The translations under genes and the position numbers were made by a program. The notes beneath the pieces are model-generated. The model was not told the origin of the DNA. It did no database searches and saw nothing but the letters and a program-made list of their open reading frames with translations. Of a stretch of DNA of 42,887 nt, positions 24,080 to 33,941 are shown one piece after another. The DNA is from Janthinobacterium sp. GW456P (GTDB taxonomy: Bacteria; Pseudomonadota; Gammaproteobacteria; Burkholderiales; Burkholderiaceae_D). Position 1 is the first letter of the stretch. Every line of letters begins with the position of its first letter. The stretch lies in assembly GCF_002127655.1 (NCBI RefSeq), contig NZ_NEHB01000001.1, positions 128,854 through 171,740 of the forward strand. Reading direction: 5' to 3'.

Positions 24080-24098
24080 CTTCAGGCGGACACGGCGA

Positions 24099-26501
24099 TC
24101 AGAACTTCACCCACAGCCGGCCGAAATACGAGGCGCCGTTCAGGCCGAATTGCACGCTGTCGTATTTGAAGCCGTTGTCCGTCTCGTCCGCGTTTTGCGT
24201 CGTGGGTTTGACGTTGAAGATGTTGTTGCCGCCAAAGGTCAGCTTGGTGTTTTTGTTGATGCTGTAGGTGAAGCTCAGGTCGGCCGAGGTCTTGGCCGCG
24301 TAGTGGGCGTTCGGCACGCCGTTGGCCGTGCCGCTGAAGGTGCCCAGGGTTTGCGGGCCAAAGTAGATGATGCGCAGATCCGACTCCAGCTTGCCCGTGA
24401 TGTAGTCGAAGCCCAGGGTGGCTTTCGAACGGGGGCCACCCTGTTCGATGAACAGGCGTTCGCGCTCGGACAGCAAAACATCTTCGAAGCCCGTCAGCGA
24501 GGCGGGCGTCTTGACCTTCGTCACTTCCGTTTTGCTCAAATTCAAGGCCAGGAAGGTGTTCAAGCGGTTGCCGGCCAGCTCGCCCTTGTGCGACGCCGTC
24601 AGGTCCAGCCCGCGCGTGCGCGTGTCGACGGAATTGACGAAAAATTGCGCTTCCGTCACGCCCAGCAGGGCCAGGCGTGCCGCCAGGTCCGGGTAGTTGC
24701 CGGCATTGAAGCGGCCCGACAGCACGATGCGGTCCTTGATCTTGATGTTGTACAGGTCGGCCGTCACGGAAATGGCTTGCGTCGGCGTCCAGGTGGTGCC
24801 CAGCGTAAAACTGGTGGATTTTTCTTCCTTCAGCTTGGGGATGCCGGCCGCGTTGGCGACGGCGCCGCCGTTCGGTGCCAGCACCACGTCGGTGGCGACG
24901 CCGCTGACGAAGTCGGTGAAGGTGGATGAGAAATATACCTGCTGCAGCGACGGCGCGCGGAAGCCCGTGCTGGCCGAGCCGCGCAGCAGCACGTCGGGCG
25001 CCACTTTATAGCTGGCGGCCAGCTTGCCCGTCACGGTGGAGCCGAAATCGCTGAATTTTTCATAGCGCAGGGCGGCCTGGGTTTTCAGACGTTCCGTCCA
25101 GTCCAGTTCCACGTCGCCATACGCGGCGATGCTGTGGCGCCTGGCCTTGGTGACGTCGCTGGGCTGGAAGCCGGGAAAGCCCTGGCTGCGGCCATTGCCG
25201 CCCACGCCGACGCCGTCGGCGTCGATGTAGGAGCCCGGTTCGCCGGCCATGATCTTGTATTCCTCGCTGCGGTATTCGGCGCCGAAGGCCACGTTCATGC
25301 CGCGCATCACCGTGTCGTAGTAGCGGCTGAAATCGGCGTTGCTGGTCAGCTGCTGGAACGAGAAGCCGCCCGCGTCAAAGCTGCTGGCGCTGACGCCCTT
25401 GCCGCCGTTCATCAGGTCGAGGTTGGCGATCGAGGCGTTCAGGGTATGGCTGATGTCGTAGCGCATCTTGTTATAGCCATAGGTTTGCGAAAAGTCCGCA
25501 TGCCATTCGCCGATCTGGCTGCGGTGGCCGATGGTGGCGTACTGGTCGTCGATCTTGCCGTTGATGAAGGGGACGAAACCGTCCGGATACATGGCGGCCG
25601 AATTGCGCGCAGGGATATCGTCGCTGCCGATGCCGCCGCGGCCGAACGCGGCGCTGGACGCGTCGCGCGTCTGCGCGCCGGCCGTGAAGTACAGCTTGCC
25701 CGTGCCGCTGGTGGCGTAGTCGCCATTGATGTACACGGTCTTGTTCTTGGACTTGGTGTCGCCGATGATGCGCATGCTGTCCGCGTCGGCCCGGTTCGAG
25801 CGGCCCCGGTCCAGGTATTCGCCCGTGATGGCCAGGGTGCCCTTGTCGCCCAGCGCGATGCCGCAGTAGGCGGAGGTCATGTAATTCTTGCCGTCGCCTG
25901 CGGAATACTGGCTGTAGCCGGCGACCGCTTCGCAGCCCAGGCTTTTCTTCAGTTCGATGTCGATCACGCCGGCAATGGCGTCCGAGCCGTACTGGGCGGC
26001 GGCGCCGTCGCGCAGCACTTGCACGTTCTTGATCGCCAGCAAAGGAATCGCATTCATGTCCGTGCCCGTGTTGCCGCGGTTGCGGGCGCCGAACAGGTTG
26101 ACCAGGGCCGTCGTGTGGCGCCGCTTGCCATTTACCAGCACCAGGGTCTGGTCGGAGCCGAGGCCGCGCAGGGCGGCCGAATCGATCAGGTCGGCCCCGT
26201 CGGCGCCCGTCTGGCGCGTGGAATTGAACGAGGGCGAGATGTATTGCAGCGATTGCGCCAGGTCGAACTGGCCGCCTTGCTCCGCCACCCTGGAAATCGG
26301 AATGATATCGACCGGCACCATCGTATCGGTGGCGGAACTGGCGACCCGGCGCGAGCCGACCACGCTGACCGTTTGCACGGGGCCTTCCGTGGCGGCCGCT
26401 TCCGTGGACTGGGCCATGGCGGCGGGACTGAAGGCGGCCAGGGCGGCGCTGCCGTACAGGCTGATGAGGACTGCTTTACGCAAGGTGGTGAGGGTCGGCA
26501 C
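24099..26501 (-). CDS. TonB-dependent outer-membrane receptor
   Basis: 800 residues from a GTG at 26501, chosen because TTGGAGA lies 6 nt upstream and a signal peptide follows (TLRKAVLISLYGSAALAAFSPAAMA). The plug domain has SSATDTMVPVDIIPISRV, ALRGLGSDQTLVLVNGKRRH and VQVLRDGAAAQYGSDAIAGVI; the beta-barrel ends in RLWVKF with terminal Phe. The ligand cannot be told from sequence. No Fur box is visible upstream, so it may import something other than ferric siderophores. It is not adjacent to tonB genes. Confidence 0.9.
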   Translation of the reverse strand: MPTLTTLRKAVLISLYGSAALAAFSPAAMAQSTEAAATEGPVQTVSVVGSRRVASSATDTMVPVDIIPISRVAEQGGQFDLAQSLQYISPSFNSTRQTGADGADLIDSAALRGLGSDQTLVLVNGKRRHTTALVNLFGARNRGNTGTDMNAIPLLAIKNVQVLRDGAAAQYGSDAIAGVIDIELKKSLGCEAVAGYSQYSAGDGKNYMTSAYCGIALGDKGTLAITGEYLDRGRSNRADADSMRIIGDTKSKNKTVYINGDYATSGTGKLYFTAGAQTRDASSAAFGRGGIGSDDIPARNSAAMYPDGFVPFINGKIDDQYATIGHRSQIGEWHADFSQTYGYNKMRYDISHTLNASIANLDLMNGGKGVSASSFDAGGFSFQQLTSNADFSRYYDTVMRGMNVAFGAEYRSEEYKIMAGEPGSYIDADGVGVGGNGRSQGFPGFQPSDVTKARRHSIAAYGDVELDWTERLKTQAALRYEKFSDFGSTVTGKLAASYKVAPDVLLRGSASTGFRAPSLQQVYFSSTFTDFVSGVATDVVLAPNGGAVANAAGIPKLKEEKSTSFTLGTTWTPTQAISVTADLYNIKIKDRIVLSGRFNAGNYPDLAARLALLGVTEAQFFVNSVDTRTRGLDLTASHKGELAGNRLNTFLALNLSKTEVTKVKTPASLTGFEDVLLSERERLFIEQGGPRSKATLGFDYITGKLESDLRIIYFGPQTLGTFSGTANGVPNAHYAAKTSADLSFTYSINKNTKLTFGGNNIFNVKPTTQNADETDNGFKYDSVQFGLNGASYFGRLWVKF

Positions 26502-26678
26502 GCAGTATCTCCAAGTGGCTGATGAGCAAGATTCGTGACTTGATTCTAGTGCCATCATTTCAGCATTCACCAGCGATACTTTGTTTTGTTATTACAAATT
26601 TGCTGTAACTGTTGTTTCCTGGTTGATTCTCTTTTCGCCGCCGCCCGGCTTGCCTTGTACTGGTGCGCGACGCCCCGT

Positions 26679-27464
26679 TCAGGTGCTGCGTTGCACCATG
26701 CCGCCCACCCAGATCGCCTGCGCGCTGTATTGCACCTCAATCAGACACGGCTGCTGCATCACGTGGCCCTGATGCAGACGCAGCGACTGTTGCCTATGCG
26801 CTGACAGCGCGCCGGCCGCCACGCCCGTGGCGCTGTCTTCGCGCGCCGGGTCGAGGTGATTGAAGTTGCGCCCTTCATATTCATGCTCGCCCGTGCGGCA
26901 ATACGCATAGCAGCCGTTGACCTGATGCAAGGCGCTCCAGTCGGCGATCAGTTCCAGGTTCGGCCGCAGCGCGCGCAAGGTGGTGCGGTCAGCCACTTCC
27001 AGCAGCAGCTTCGGGCTGCCGACCGAGGCGACCACGGGCGGCGACAGCAAGTGCATGTGCTGGCCCATCAGTTCCGACGGCACATATTTTTCCAGCACGA
27101 CGACCGGTGCCGGCTGCGGCGCCAGGCCGATGAAGAATCCTTCCGCGCGGCGCTTCAGCTGCAAGGCTTGCCCGCGCATGGCCGTACTCACCGTCAGCGC
27201 CACCGGGGCGCCGGGCGCCGTCAGCAGTACATGCGCGGCCGCCAGGGTGGCGTGCAGGCACAGGGGACTGCGCGTGTGCGGATAAAAATAGTCGAGCACG
27301 ATGCCGCCGTCCGCCTGCCGGTCGAGGAAGACGCAGGCGCCGACCTGGCGTTCGCGCGCGAAGGTCTGGCGCGCCGTTTCGCTGCTGCCGTCGTTTTCCA
27401 CAACCAGCGCCGCATTGCCGCCACCGGGGGCGGTGCCGAAACATTTTAATAAGTGGACGATCAT
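26679..27464 (-). CDS. Degenerate PhzF-like protein
   Basis: 261 residues from the ATG at 27464 (MIVHLLKCFGTAPGGGNAALV). PhzF fold signatures are GNAALVVEND, LDYFYPHTRSPLCLHATLAAAHVLL and a C-terminal EDSATGVAAGAL. However, the segment that normally reads SETAFV with the catalytic Glu is VGACVF here, and LCGHAT is LCLHAT. Isomerase activity is therefore doubtful. It is divergent from dnaE2 across 97 bp carrying a LexA box, which might affect both genes. Confidence 0.75.
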   Translation of the reverse strand: MIVHLLKCFGTAPGGGNAALVVENDGSSETARQTFARERQVGACVFLDRQADGGIVLDYFYPHTRSPLCLHATLAAAHVLLTAPGAPVALTVSTAMRGQALQLKRRAEGFFIGLAPQPAPVVVLEKYVPSELMGQHMHLLSPPVVASVGSPKLLLEVADRTTLRALRPNLELIADWSALHQVNGCYAYCRTGEHEYEGRNFNHLDPAREDSATGVAAGALSAHRQQSLRLHQGHVMQQPCLIEVQYSAQAIWVGGMVQRST

Positions 27465-27529
27465 GGCGGGCAAGGAGCAAGGTAAAACATCAGCATAACC
27501 GAGAAGCCGTACTCCAGATGAGTATAATA

Positions 27530-27549
27530 TACTGTGTTTATATACAGTA
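27530..27549 (+). promoter_or_regulatory. LexA (SOS) box of dnaE2
   Basis: TACTGTGTTTATATACAGTA: CTGT-N8-ACAG with palindromic flanks. A TATAAT lies just upstream at 27523-27528, so LexA would cover the transcription start. The ATG is 12 bp downstream. Confidence 0.92.
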
Positions 27550-27561
27550 TTGAGGTGGATC

Positions 27562-30500
27562 ATGTGGGGCGCCGTCTTACCCGAGTATGCTGAGTTGTAC
27601 TGCCTGAGCAATTTCAGCTTCCTGCATGGGGCTTCGCATGCGGAAGAGCTGGTCGCGCGCTCCGTGCAGCTCGGTTACAAGGCGCTGGCCATCACGGACG
27701 AGTGTTCGCTGGCCGGTGTCGTGCGCGCCCATGCGGTGGCCAAGCGGGCCGGTTTTCCCCTGATTATCGGCGCGCATTTTCATTTGACGCAGGCCGACGG
27801 CAGCCCGGCGCTGTCCCTGCTGGCGCTGGTGCGCGATATTGACGGTTACGGCAACTTGTCGGAATTGATCACCATGGCGCGCACGCGGGCGGCCAAGGGG
27901 CGCTATCTGCTGACACCCGATGATTTCGCCGCGCCTGCGGCGGAGTTTGCCCATTTACAGGGCTTGCCGGGCTGTCTGATGATCTTGCTGCCCGGCTATC
28001 CGGCCCAGGCGGAAACGGTGCGCGCGCAGGGCGCGTGGATGGCGTCTACCTTTGGCCGCGAGCGCAGCTGGATCGGCCTGAACCTGCTGCAGCGGGCGCA
28101 GGATGACGCCCACCGCGGCGCCGTGCAGGAGGCGGCGCAGGCGCTGGGCTTGTCCGTGGCGGCCGTCGGCCATGTGTGCATGCACGTGCGGTCGCGCAAG
28201 CCCCTGCTCGACACCCTGTGCGCGATACGCGTGGGTAAGCCCGTGGGCGAGTGCGGCTATGCGCTGGCGCAAAACGCGGAGCAGCATCTGCGCGCGCGCT
28301 TGCGCCTGGCCAATGTGTATCCACCGCAAGCGCTGGCGGAAACCGTGCGCATCGCCAAGCTGTGCACATTTTCCCTCGACAGCCTGCGCTATGACTATCC
28401 CGTCGAGCTGGTGCCGCACGGCCACACGACGGCGACGTATCTGCGCGAAGAAACGTATGCGGGCGCGCGCATGCGCTTTCCGCTCGGTATTCCGGCCAAC
28501 GTGCAGGAACAGATCGAGCAGGAGCTGGAGCTGATCCGGGATCTTTCCTACGAAGCGTATTTTTTGACCGTCTACGACATCGTGCGCTTTGCGCGCTCGC
28601 AAAACATCCTGTGCCAGGGCCGGGGATCGGCCGCCAATTCGGCCGTCTGCTATTGCCTGCACATCACGGAAGTGGACCCCGCGCGCGGCAATTGCCTGGT
28701 CGGACGTTTCATGTCGCGCGAGCGCAACGAGCCGCCCGACATCGACGTCGATTTCGAGCACCAGCGGCGTGAAGAGGTCATCCAATATATCTACGGCAAA
28801 TATGGGCGCGAACGGGCCGCGCTGGCCGCCGTGGTGATCAGCTACCGGCCGAAGAGCGCCTTGCGCGACAGCGGCCGGGCGCTGGGAATCGACCTGGCCA
28901 TCGTGGAAAAAGTGGCCAAGGCGCATCGCTGGTTCGACGGCAAGCGCGATCTGCTGGAGCGCCTGGCCGAATGCGGACTCGACCCGGAAGCGGCATTGTC
29001 GCAGCAGTGGGCGGGCCTGGCGCAGCAGCTGCTGGGCTTTCCCCGCCATCTGTCGCAGCATCCGGGCGGCTTTGTCATCGCGCAGGGAAAATTGTCGCGC
29101 CTGGTGCCGATCGAAAACGCGACCATGGCCGAACGCAGCGTCATCGAGTGGGACAAGAATGATCTGGAAGAGCTGGGCTTGATGAAGGTCGACGTGCTGG
29201 CGCTGGGCATGCTGTCGGCTTTGCGCCGCGCGCTGGAACTGGTCGGTGCGCGGCGCGGCGAGGAATTTCGTTTGCAGGATATTCCCCGCGAAGACCCCGC
29301 CACCTACGACATGATGTGCCAGGCGGACACCATCGGCGTATTCCAGATCGAGTCGCGCGCGCAGATGAGCATGCTGCCCCGCTTGCGTCCCCGAGAATTC
29401 TACGACCTCGTCATCGAGGTGGCGCTCGTGCGCCCCGGCCCCATCCAGGGGGGCATGGTGCATCCCTATTTGCAGCGGCGCCAGAAAAAGGAGGAGGTTG
29501 AGTATCCCAAGGGCCTGGAAAAGGCGCTGGGGCGCACCCTCGGCATCCCGATCTTCCAGGAGCAGGTGATGCAGGTGGCCATCATCGCCGCCGATTTCAC
29601 GCCCGGCGAAGCGGACCAGTTGCGGCGCGCCATGGCGGCCTGGAAACGCAAGGGCGGCATGAACAATTACAAGGAACGCATCGTCGAAACGATGGTCAAA
29701 AATCAGTATGGCCGCGAGTTTGCCAATGCCATTTTCAGCCAGATCGAGGGCTTCGGCGAATACGGCTTTCCCGAGTCGCACGCGGCCAGTTTCGCCCTGC
29801 TGACCTACGCCAGTTCCTGGCTGAAATGCCATGAACCGGCCGCCTTCCTGTGCGCCTTGCTCAACAGCCAGCCCATGGGCTTTTACAGCCCCTCGCAACT
29901 GGTGCAGGATGGCCGCCGCCATGGCGTGCAGGTGCTGCCCGTCGACGTGGCCGTCAGCGGCTGGGAAGCGGAATTGGACGAAGGGAACGGTGATGGACCC
30001 GCCGTGCGCCTGGGCTTGAACAGCCTGTTTGGCATGCGCGCGGAGGCCGCTCAACGCATCGAGGATGCGCGCGCCATCGCCGCCTTTGTCGATGTGGCCG
30101 ACCTGGCCCGGCGTGGCGGCCTGGACCGCCATGACTTGCAGGTGCTCGCTGCCGGCAACGCGCTGCATGCACTGGCCGGGCACCGGCGCGAAGCCCTGTG
30201 GCAGGCGGCCGGCGCCGTGCCGGACAGGGATTTATTGCGTTCCACCACACAAGAGGAAGACTTGCCCATGCTGGCCGCGCCGACGGAAGGCGAGAGCATC
30301 GTCAGCGACTACCGCGCGCAAGGCCTGACCCTGGGCCGCCACCCGCTGGCGCTGCTGCGCAGGCAATTGCTGGAACAGCGTTTCATGCCGGCGTCCACGC
30401 TGATGGCGTACACGAGCGGGCAAGTGGCGCGCGCCTGCGGCATCGTCACCGTGCGCCAGCGTCCAGGCACGGCCAAGGGCGTGATCTTCATGACACTGGA

Positions 30501-30702
30501 AGACGAGACGGGCACGGTCAACGTCATCGTCTGGCCCGACCTGGTGGAAAGCCAGCGGCGAGAAGTGCTGAGCGCGCCATTGCTGGGCGTGTACGGCGTG
30601 TGGCAAAGGGAGGGCATCGTGCGCAACCTGGTGGCCAAGCACCTGGTCGATATGTCGCACTTGCTGGGGCGCTTGAGGACCAGCAGCCGCGATTTCTGTT
30701 GA
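27562..30702 (+). CDS. dnaE2: Error-prone DNA polymerase DnaE2 (ImuC)
   Basis: 1046 residues from the ATG at 27562 (GAGGTG 4-6 nt upstream). The N-terminal PHP domain begins ELYCLSNFSFLHGASHAEEL; the C-family palm holds PDIDVDFEH at about 392-400 with D393, D395 and D397, and RGSAANSAVCY precedes it. Helix-hairpin-helix and OB-fold regions follow (SGQVARACGIVTVRQRPGTAKGVIFMTLEDETG). It is the catalytic subunit of the ImuA-ImuB-DnaE2 translesion mutasome. The length is normal for the family. It is separated from imuAB but under its own LexA box. Confidence 0.95.
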   Translation: MWGAVLPEYAELYCLSNFSFLHGASHAEELVARSVQLGYKALAITDECSLAGVVRAHAVAKRAGFPLIIGAHFHLTQADGSPALSLLALVRDIDGYGNLSELITMARTRAAKGRYLLTPDDFAAPAAEFAHLQGLPGCLMILLPGYPAQAETVRAQGAWMASTFGRERSWIGLNLLQRAQDDAHRGAVQEAAQALGLSVAAVGHVCMHVRSRKPLLDTLCAIRVGKPVGECGYALAQNAEQHLRARLRLANVYPPQALAETVRIAKLCTFSLDSLRYDYPVELVPHGHTTATYLREETYAGARMRFPLGIPANVQEQIEQELELIRDLSYEAYFLTVYDIVRFARSQNILCQGRGSAANSAVCYCLHITEVDPARGNCLVGRFMSRERNEPPDIDVDFEHQRREEVIQYIYGKYGRERAALAAVVISYRPKSALRDSGRALGIDLAIVEKVAKAHRWFDGKRDLLERLAECGLDPEAALSQQWAGLAQQLLGFPRHLSQHPGGFVIAQGKLSRLVPIENATMAERSVIEWDKNDLEELGLMKVDVLALGMLSALRRALELVGARRGEEFRLQDIPREDPATYDMMCQADTIGVFQIESRAQMSMLPRLRPREFYDLVIEVALVRPGPIQGGMVHPYLQRRQKKEEVEYPKGLEKALGRTLGIPIFQEQVMQVAIIAADFTPGEADQLRRAMAAWKRKGGMNNYKERIVETMVKNQYGREFANAIFSQIEGFGEYGFPESHAASFALLTYASSWLKCHEPAAFLCALLNSQPMGFYSPSQLVQDGRRHGVQVLPVDVAVSGWEAELDEGNGDGPAVRLGLNSLFGMRAEAAQRIEDARAIAAFVDVADLARRGGLDRHDLQVLAAGNALHALAGHRREALWQAAGAVPDRDLLRSTTQEEDLPMLAAPTEGESIVSDYRAQGLTLGRHPLALLRRQLLEQRFMPASTLMAYTSGQVARACGIVTVRQRPGTAKGVIFMTLEDETGTVNVIVWPDLVESQRREVLSAPLLGVYGVWQREGIVRNLVAKHLVDMSHLLGRLRTSSRDFC

Positions 30703-30741
30703 GAGTTGCCGGCGGGGAGGCAGGCGTGGCATTATTTGAAT

Positions 30742-31215
30742 ATGACAACATTACCCGAACCGACACTGCGTCCCGCCCTGGTCGCCGACGCGCCCGCCAT
30801 CGTCGCCCTGATCGACGACCTGATGCCCTTTTTGACCCTGCACCCGGACGGCGCGGGGGCGGAAAAGTTCATCGAGAACTGCCGCCAGCCCGCCATCGAA
30901 GGCTATCTGTCGCAGCCCAATTACGCCTACCAGCTCGCGCATATCGACGGCGAGCTGGCCGGCGTGGTGGCCATGCGCGACAACACGCACCTGTTCCACA
31001 TGTTCGTGCCGCGCGCCCTGCACCGGCGCGGCATGGCGCGCCGTTTGTGGCAGGCGGCCCGCGACGCGTCGCTGGCCAGGGGCGATGTGACGGCCTTTAC
31101 CGTCAATTCCTCGGCCTACGCCTTGCCCCTGTACGAAAGCCTGGGCTTTGTCGCCACGGGACCGAAGGTGGAGACGGGCGGGATTGCTTTCGTGCCGATG
31201 CGCATGGATTTATAA
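30742..31215 (+). CDS. GNAT-family N-acetyltransferase
   Basis: 157 residues from the ATG at 30742. LRPALVADAPAIVALIDDL is the first helix; FHMFVPRALHRRGMARRLW carries the acetyl-CoA loop (HRRGMA) and TVNSSAYALPLYESLGFVATG is the C-terminal motif. It starts 40 bp after dnaE2 on the same strand and could be cotranscribed by read-through. The acceptor is unknown. Confidence 0.87.
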   Translation: MTTLPEPTLRPALVADAPAIVALIDDLMPFLTLHPDGAGAEKFIENCRQPAIEGYLSQPNYAYQLAHIDGELAGVVAMRDNTHLFHMFVPRALHRRGMARRLWQAARDASLARGDVTAFTVNSSAYALPLYESLGFVATGPKVETGGIAFVPMRMDL

Positions 31216-31259
31216 AAATAACCCAACGGCAAGGGCCGGGGTCAGATCCGGCGGGGGTG

Positions 31260-31278
31260 TTTTTCCCAGTGGGAAAAA
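31260..31278. terminator. Bidirectional terminator-like hairpin
   Basis: TTTTTCCC-AGT-GGGAAAAA, a perfect inverted repeat between the convergent GNAT and dehydrogenase genes, with T-tracts on both strands. Confidence 0.6.
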
Positions 31279-31300
31279 TGCCGATCCCGAAGGGAGCGAC

Positions 31301-32710
31301 CTACCATCTGACAATCTTCCCCGGATTCATGAGGTTCTTCGGATCCAGCGCGTGTTTCACGGCGCGCATGGTGTCGATGGCGCCCTCGCCATGTTCTTCC
31401 ACGAGGAAAGCCATCTTGTGCATGCCCACGCCGTGTTCTCCTGTGCAGGTGCCGTCCATGCCGATGGCGCGCGTGACCATGTCGCTGTTGACCTTTTCGG
31501 CACGCGCGATGTCGGCCGGGTCGGCGGGGTCGACCAGCATCTGCACGTGGAAATTGCCGTCGCCCACGTGGCCGATGATGGCATAGACCAGGCCCTGCGC
31601 CTCGCAATCGGCCTTGGTGGCGAGGATGCATTCGGCCAGGCGCGAAATCGGCACGCAGCAGTCGGTGGAAATGGCGCGGCTGCCGGGGCGCATCTGCAGC
31701 AGCGCGAAATACGCGTTGTGGCGCGCGGCCCACAGGCGCGAACGCTCTTCGGGGCGGCTGGCCCATTCGAAATCGCTGGCGCCGTGTTCCGCCGTGATGG
31801 CTTGCACCAATTGCGCCTGCTCGGCCACGCCGCCCGGCGTACCGTGGAATTCAAACAGCAGCAGCGGCTTTTCCGGCAGCGCCATCTTGTCGTAGGCATT
31901 GATGGCTTTGACGCCATTTTCATCGAGAAACTCGACCCGCGCCACAGGAATACCCATCTGGATGGTCTGGATCACGGCGCTGACGGCTTCGCCCGTGCCG
32001 GGAAACGAACACACGGCCGCCGAGATCGCTTCCGGCAGCGGATACAGTTTGACGGTCACTTCCGTGATGATGCCCAGGGTGCCTTCGCTGCCGACAAATA
32101 AACGCGTCAGGTCGTAGCCGGCCGACGATTTTTTCGCCCTGGTCCCCGTCTTGATGATGCGCCCGTCGGCCGTCACCACCGTCAGGGCCAGCACGTTTTC
32201 GCGCATGGTACCGTAGCGCACGGCGTTCGTGCCCGAGGCGCGCGTGGCCGCCATGCCGCCCAAGGACGCATTGGCGCCCGGGTCGATGGGGAAGAACAGG
32301 CCCGTGTCGCGGATTTCTTCATTGAGCTGCTTGCGCGTCACCCCCGCCTGCACGGTGGCCGTCAAGTCTTCAGCATGCACGGCGACCATGTGATTCATTT
32401 GCGACAGATCAATCGTCACGCCGCCATGCAGGGCCAGCACGTGGCCTTCGAGCGAAGTGCCGCTGCCATAGGCGATGACGGGCACGTCGTGCGCACTGCA
32501 CAGCTTGACGGCGGCCGCCACTTCCTCGGTGGAATGGGCGAAGATGACGGCATCGGGCAGCATGGGGGGATAGCTGGACTCGTCGCGGCCATGGTGTTCG
32601 CGCATGGCTTGCGTCATGGAAAAGCGGTCGGCAAAGATCAGGGAAATTACGGCAGCAAGAGATACGGGCAGCGGTTTTTTCAGTACCGCCAACTGGTCAG
32701 TTTGATTCAC
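31301..32710 (-). CDS. FAD-linked D-lactate/glycolate-type dehydrogenase
   Basis: 469 residues from a GTG start with GGAGG upstream. The PCMH-type FAD domain shows YGSGTSLEGH, DPGANASLGGMAATRASGTNAVRYG and LFVGSEGTLGIITEV; the C-terminal cap has IGHVGDGNFHVQ with the metal/substrate His residues, and CTGEHGVGMHK. This matches D-lactate dehydrogenase (cytochrome type) or glycolate oxidase GlcD. It should oxidise a D-2-hydroxyacid and pass electrons to quinone or cytochrome. No GlcE/GlcF partners are present, favouring a single-subunit D-lactate dehydrogenase. Confidence 0.88.
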   Translation of the reverse strand: MNQTDQLAVLKKPLPVSLAAVISLIFADRFSMTQAMREHHGRDESSYPPMLPDAVIFAHSTEEVAAAVKLCSAHDVPVIAYGSGTSLEGHVLALHGGVTIDLSQMNHMVAVHAEDLTATVQAGVTRKQLNEEIRDTGLFFPIDPGANASLGGMAATRASGTNAVRYGTMRENVLALTVVTADGRIIKTGTRAKKSSAGYDLTRLFVGSEGTLGIITEVTVKLYPLPEAISAAVCSFPGTGEAVSAVIQTIQMGIPVARVEFLDENGVKAINAYDKMALPEKPLLLFEFHGTPGGVAEQAQLVQAITAEHGASDFEWASRPEERSRLWAARHNAYFALLQMRPGSRAISTDCCVPISRLAECILATKADCEAQGLVYAIIGHVGDGNFHVQMLVDPADPADIARAEKVNSDMVTRAIGMDGTCTGEHGVGMHKMAFLVEEHGEGAIDTMRAVKHALDPKNLMNPGKIVRW

Positions 32711-32812
32711 GCAAGTCCTCCGTTTTTTTTATTCTACTCCGCGTCCCGCGGATTTCACCGAAGCACTATTTTTGCCAGTTGTAAAAATCCGCAGGGTGCT
32801 TGTGCATAGGTT

Positions 32813-32831
32813 GTAAATGAGAATCATTTCC
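32813..32831 (+). promoter_or_regulatory. Fur box before the haem-uptake genes
   Basis: The core AATGA-GAA-TCATT is palindromic and matches 14 of 19 positions of the Fur consensus. It lies about 54 bp before the ChaN-like gene, which predicts iron-repressed expression. Confidence 0.75.
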
Positions 32832-32884
32832 ATTAGAATGCCCGCCAGTAGTTATTTTGCAATGCGTGCTTAATCCGAAAGGCC

Positions 32885-33799
32885 ATGCCCATGAGATTCC
32901 CCCTGTCCCTCGCCGCCGTCCTGCCCGTCTGCGTGCTGGCCCTGAGCGCCTGCGGCAGCGTCGCTCCGCTGAGTACCACGACTGCCGCATCCGCTACTGT
33001 GCAGGACGTGCGCCAGCTGGGCGAGATCGTCGACCTGCGCAGCGGCCAGCGCTTGACTGCCGAGCAATTGCTGGCCCAACTGGCCGCCGCGCCGAGGGTC
33101 ATCGTGGGCGAGCAGCATGACCAGCTCAGCCATCATCGGATCGAGCAATGGCTGCTGCAGCAATTGCAGGCCCAGCGCCCGCAAGGCAGCGTGCTGCTGG
33201 AAATGCTGAACCCGGATCAGCAAGCCAGGGTGGACAAGGTCAAGCCCTGGCTGCAGACGGACCCCGTCGTGCGCCCCGAGCACGTGGCCGAGCTGCTGGC
33301 CTGGCAGCCGGGCTGGAAGTGGGCGCAATATGGCGACCTGGTGATGACCGTGATGCGCGCGCCGTATCCCGTCTGGTCGGCCAACCTGGACCGCAGCGAG
33401 ATCAAGCAACTGTTTGCCGACAAGCCGGCCGTGCAGGGCAAGCACTCGAACCTGGCCAACGATGGCAAGGTGCATGCGAAGCTGAAAGACATCATCCGCG
33501 TCATGCATGACAACCAGATCGACGAACCGCGCCTGGCCGCCATGCTGTCGGTGCAGCAGCAGCGCGACCGCCGCATGGCCGAGCGCCTGCTGGCCGCGCC
33601 CGCGCCCGCCGTGCTGATCGCCGGTGCCTACCATGCGCACAAGGACCTGGGCGTGCCGCTGCACGTGCAGGACTTGAGGGGCGGCCCCGCGCCGCTGGTG
33701 CTGGTGCTGGCGCAGCAGGGTGCCACGGTGCCGGCGCCGCAGGCGGATTTTGTGTGGTACACGCCGGTGGCGGCACCCGCCGTCGCCAGCGCCAAGTAA
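32885..33799 (+). CDS. ChaN-family iron/haem-uptake lipoprotein
   Basis: 304 residues (ATG 32885; a second ATG two codons later is possible). A lipoprotein signal ends in ALSAC, predicting lipidation at Cys and membrane attachment. [29 protein letters not shown], and [11 protein letters not shown] are features of the ChaN family, some members of which bind haem. It is the first gene of a run that continues exbB, exbD, tonB and a receptor, and it is behind the Fur box. Confidence 0.85.
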   Translation: MPMRFPLSLAAVLPVCVLALSACGSVAPLSTTTAASATVQDVRQLGEIVDLRSGQRLTAEQLLAQLAAAPRVIVGEQHDQLSHHRIEQWLLQQLQAQRPQGSVLLEMLNPDQQARVDKVKPWLQTDPVVRPEHVAELLAWQPGWKWAQYGDLVMTVMRAPYPVWSANLDRSEIKQLFADKPAVQGKHSNLANDGKVHAKLKDIIRVMHDNQIDEPRLAAMLSVQQQRDRRMAERLLAAPAPAVLIAGAYHAHKDLGVPLHVQDLRGGPAPLVLVLAQQGATVPAPQADFVWYTPVAAPAVASAK

Positions 33800-33941
33800 T
33801 CCGTTGTCACTCCGCCGGGCGTTCAGCCCGGCACTCCGCCCCAGCAAGCGTCTTCGCAGCAGCCAGGTAGTTTTTCCGATTTTTTTTGCATGCGCATGCG
33901 CGCCGTTGGCGCAGCCATGCCTGTTACCTGTTGAAGCTCCC

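Noticed and set aside
31215..31260. GGGGTCAGATCC stretch as a mobile-element remnant
   Set aside because: Too short and imperfect to assign; only the following hairpin is supported.
33800..33941. Separate promoter or small gene between chaN and exbB
   Set aside because: The 142-bp gap has only a T-run and a short ATGCGCAT palindrome; no convincing promoter or frame was seen.
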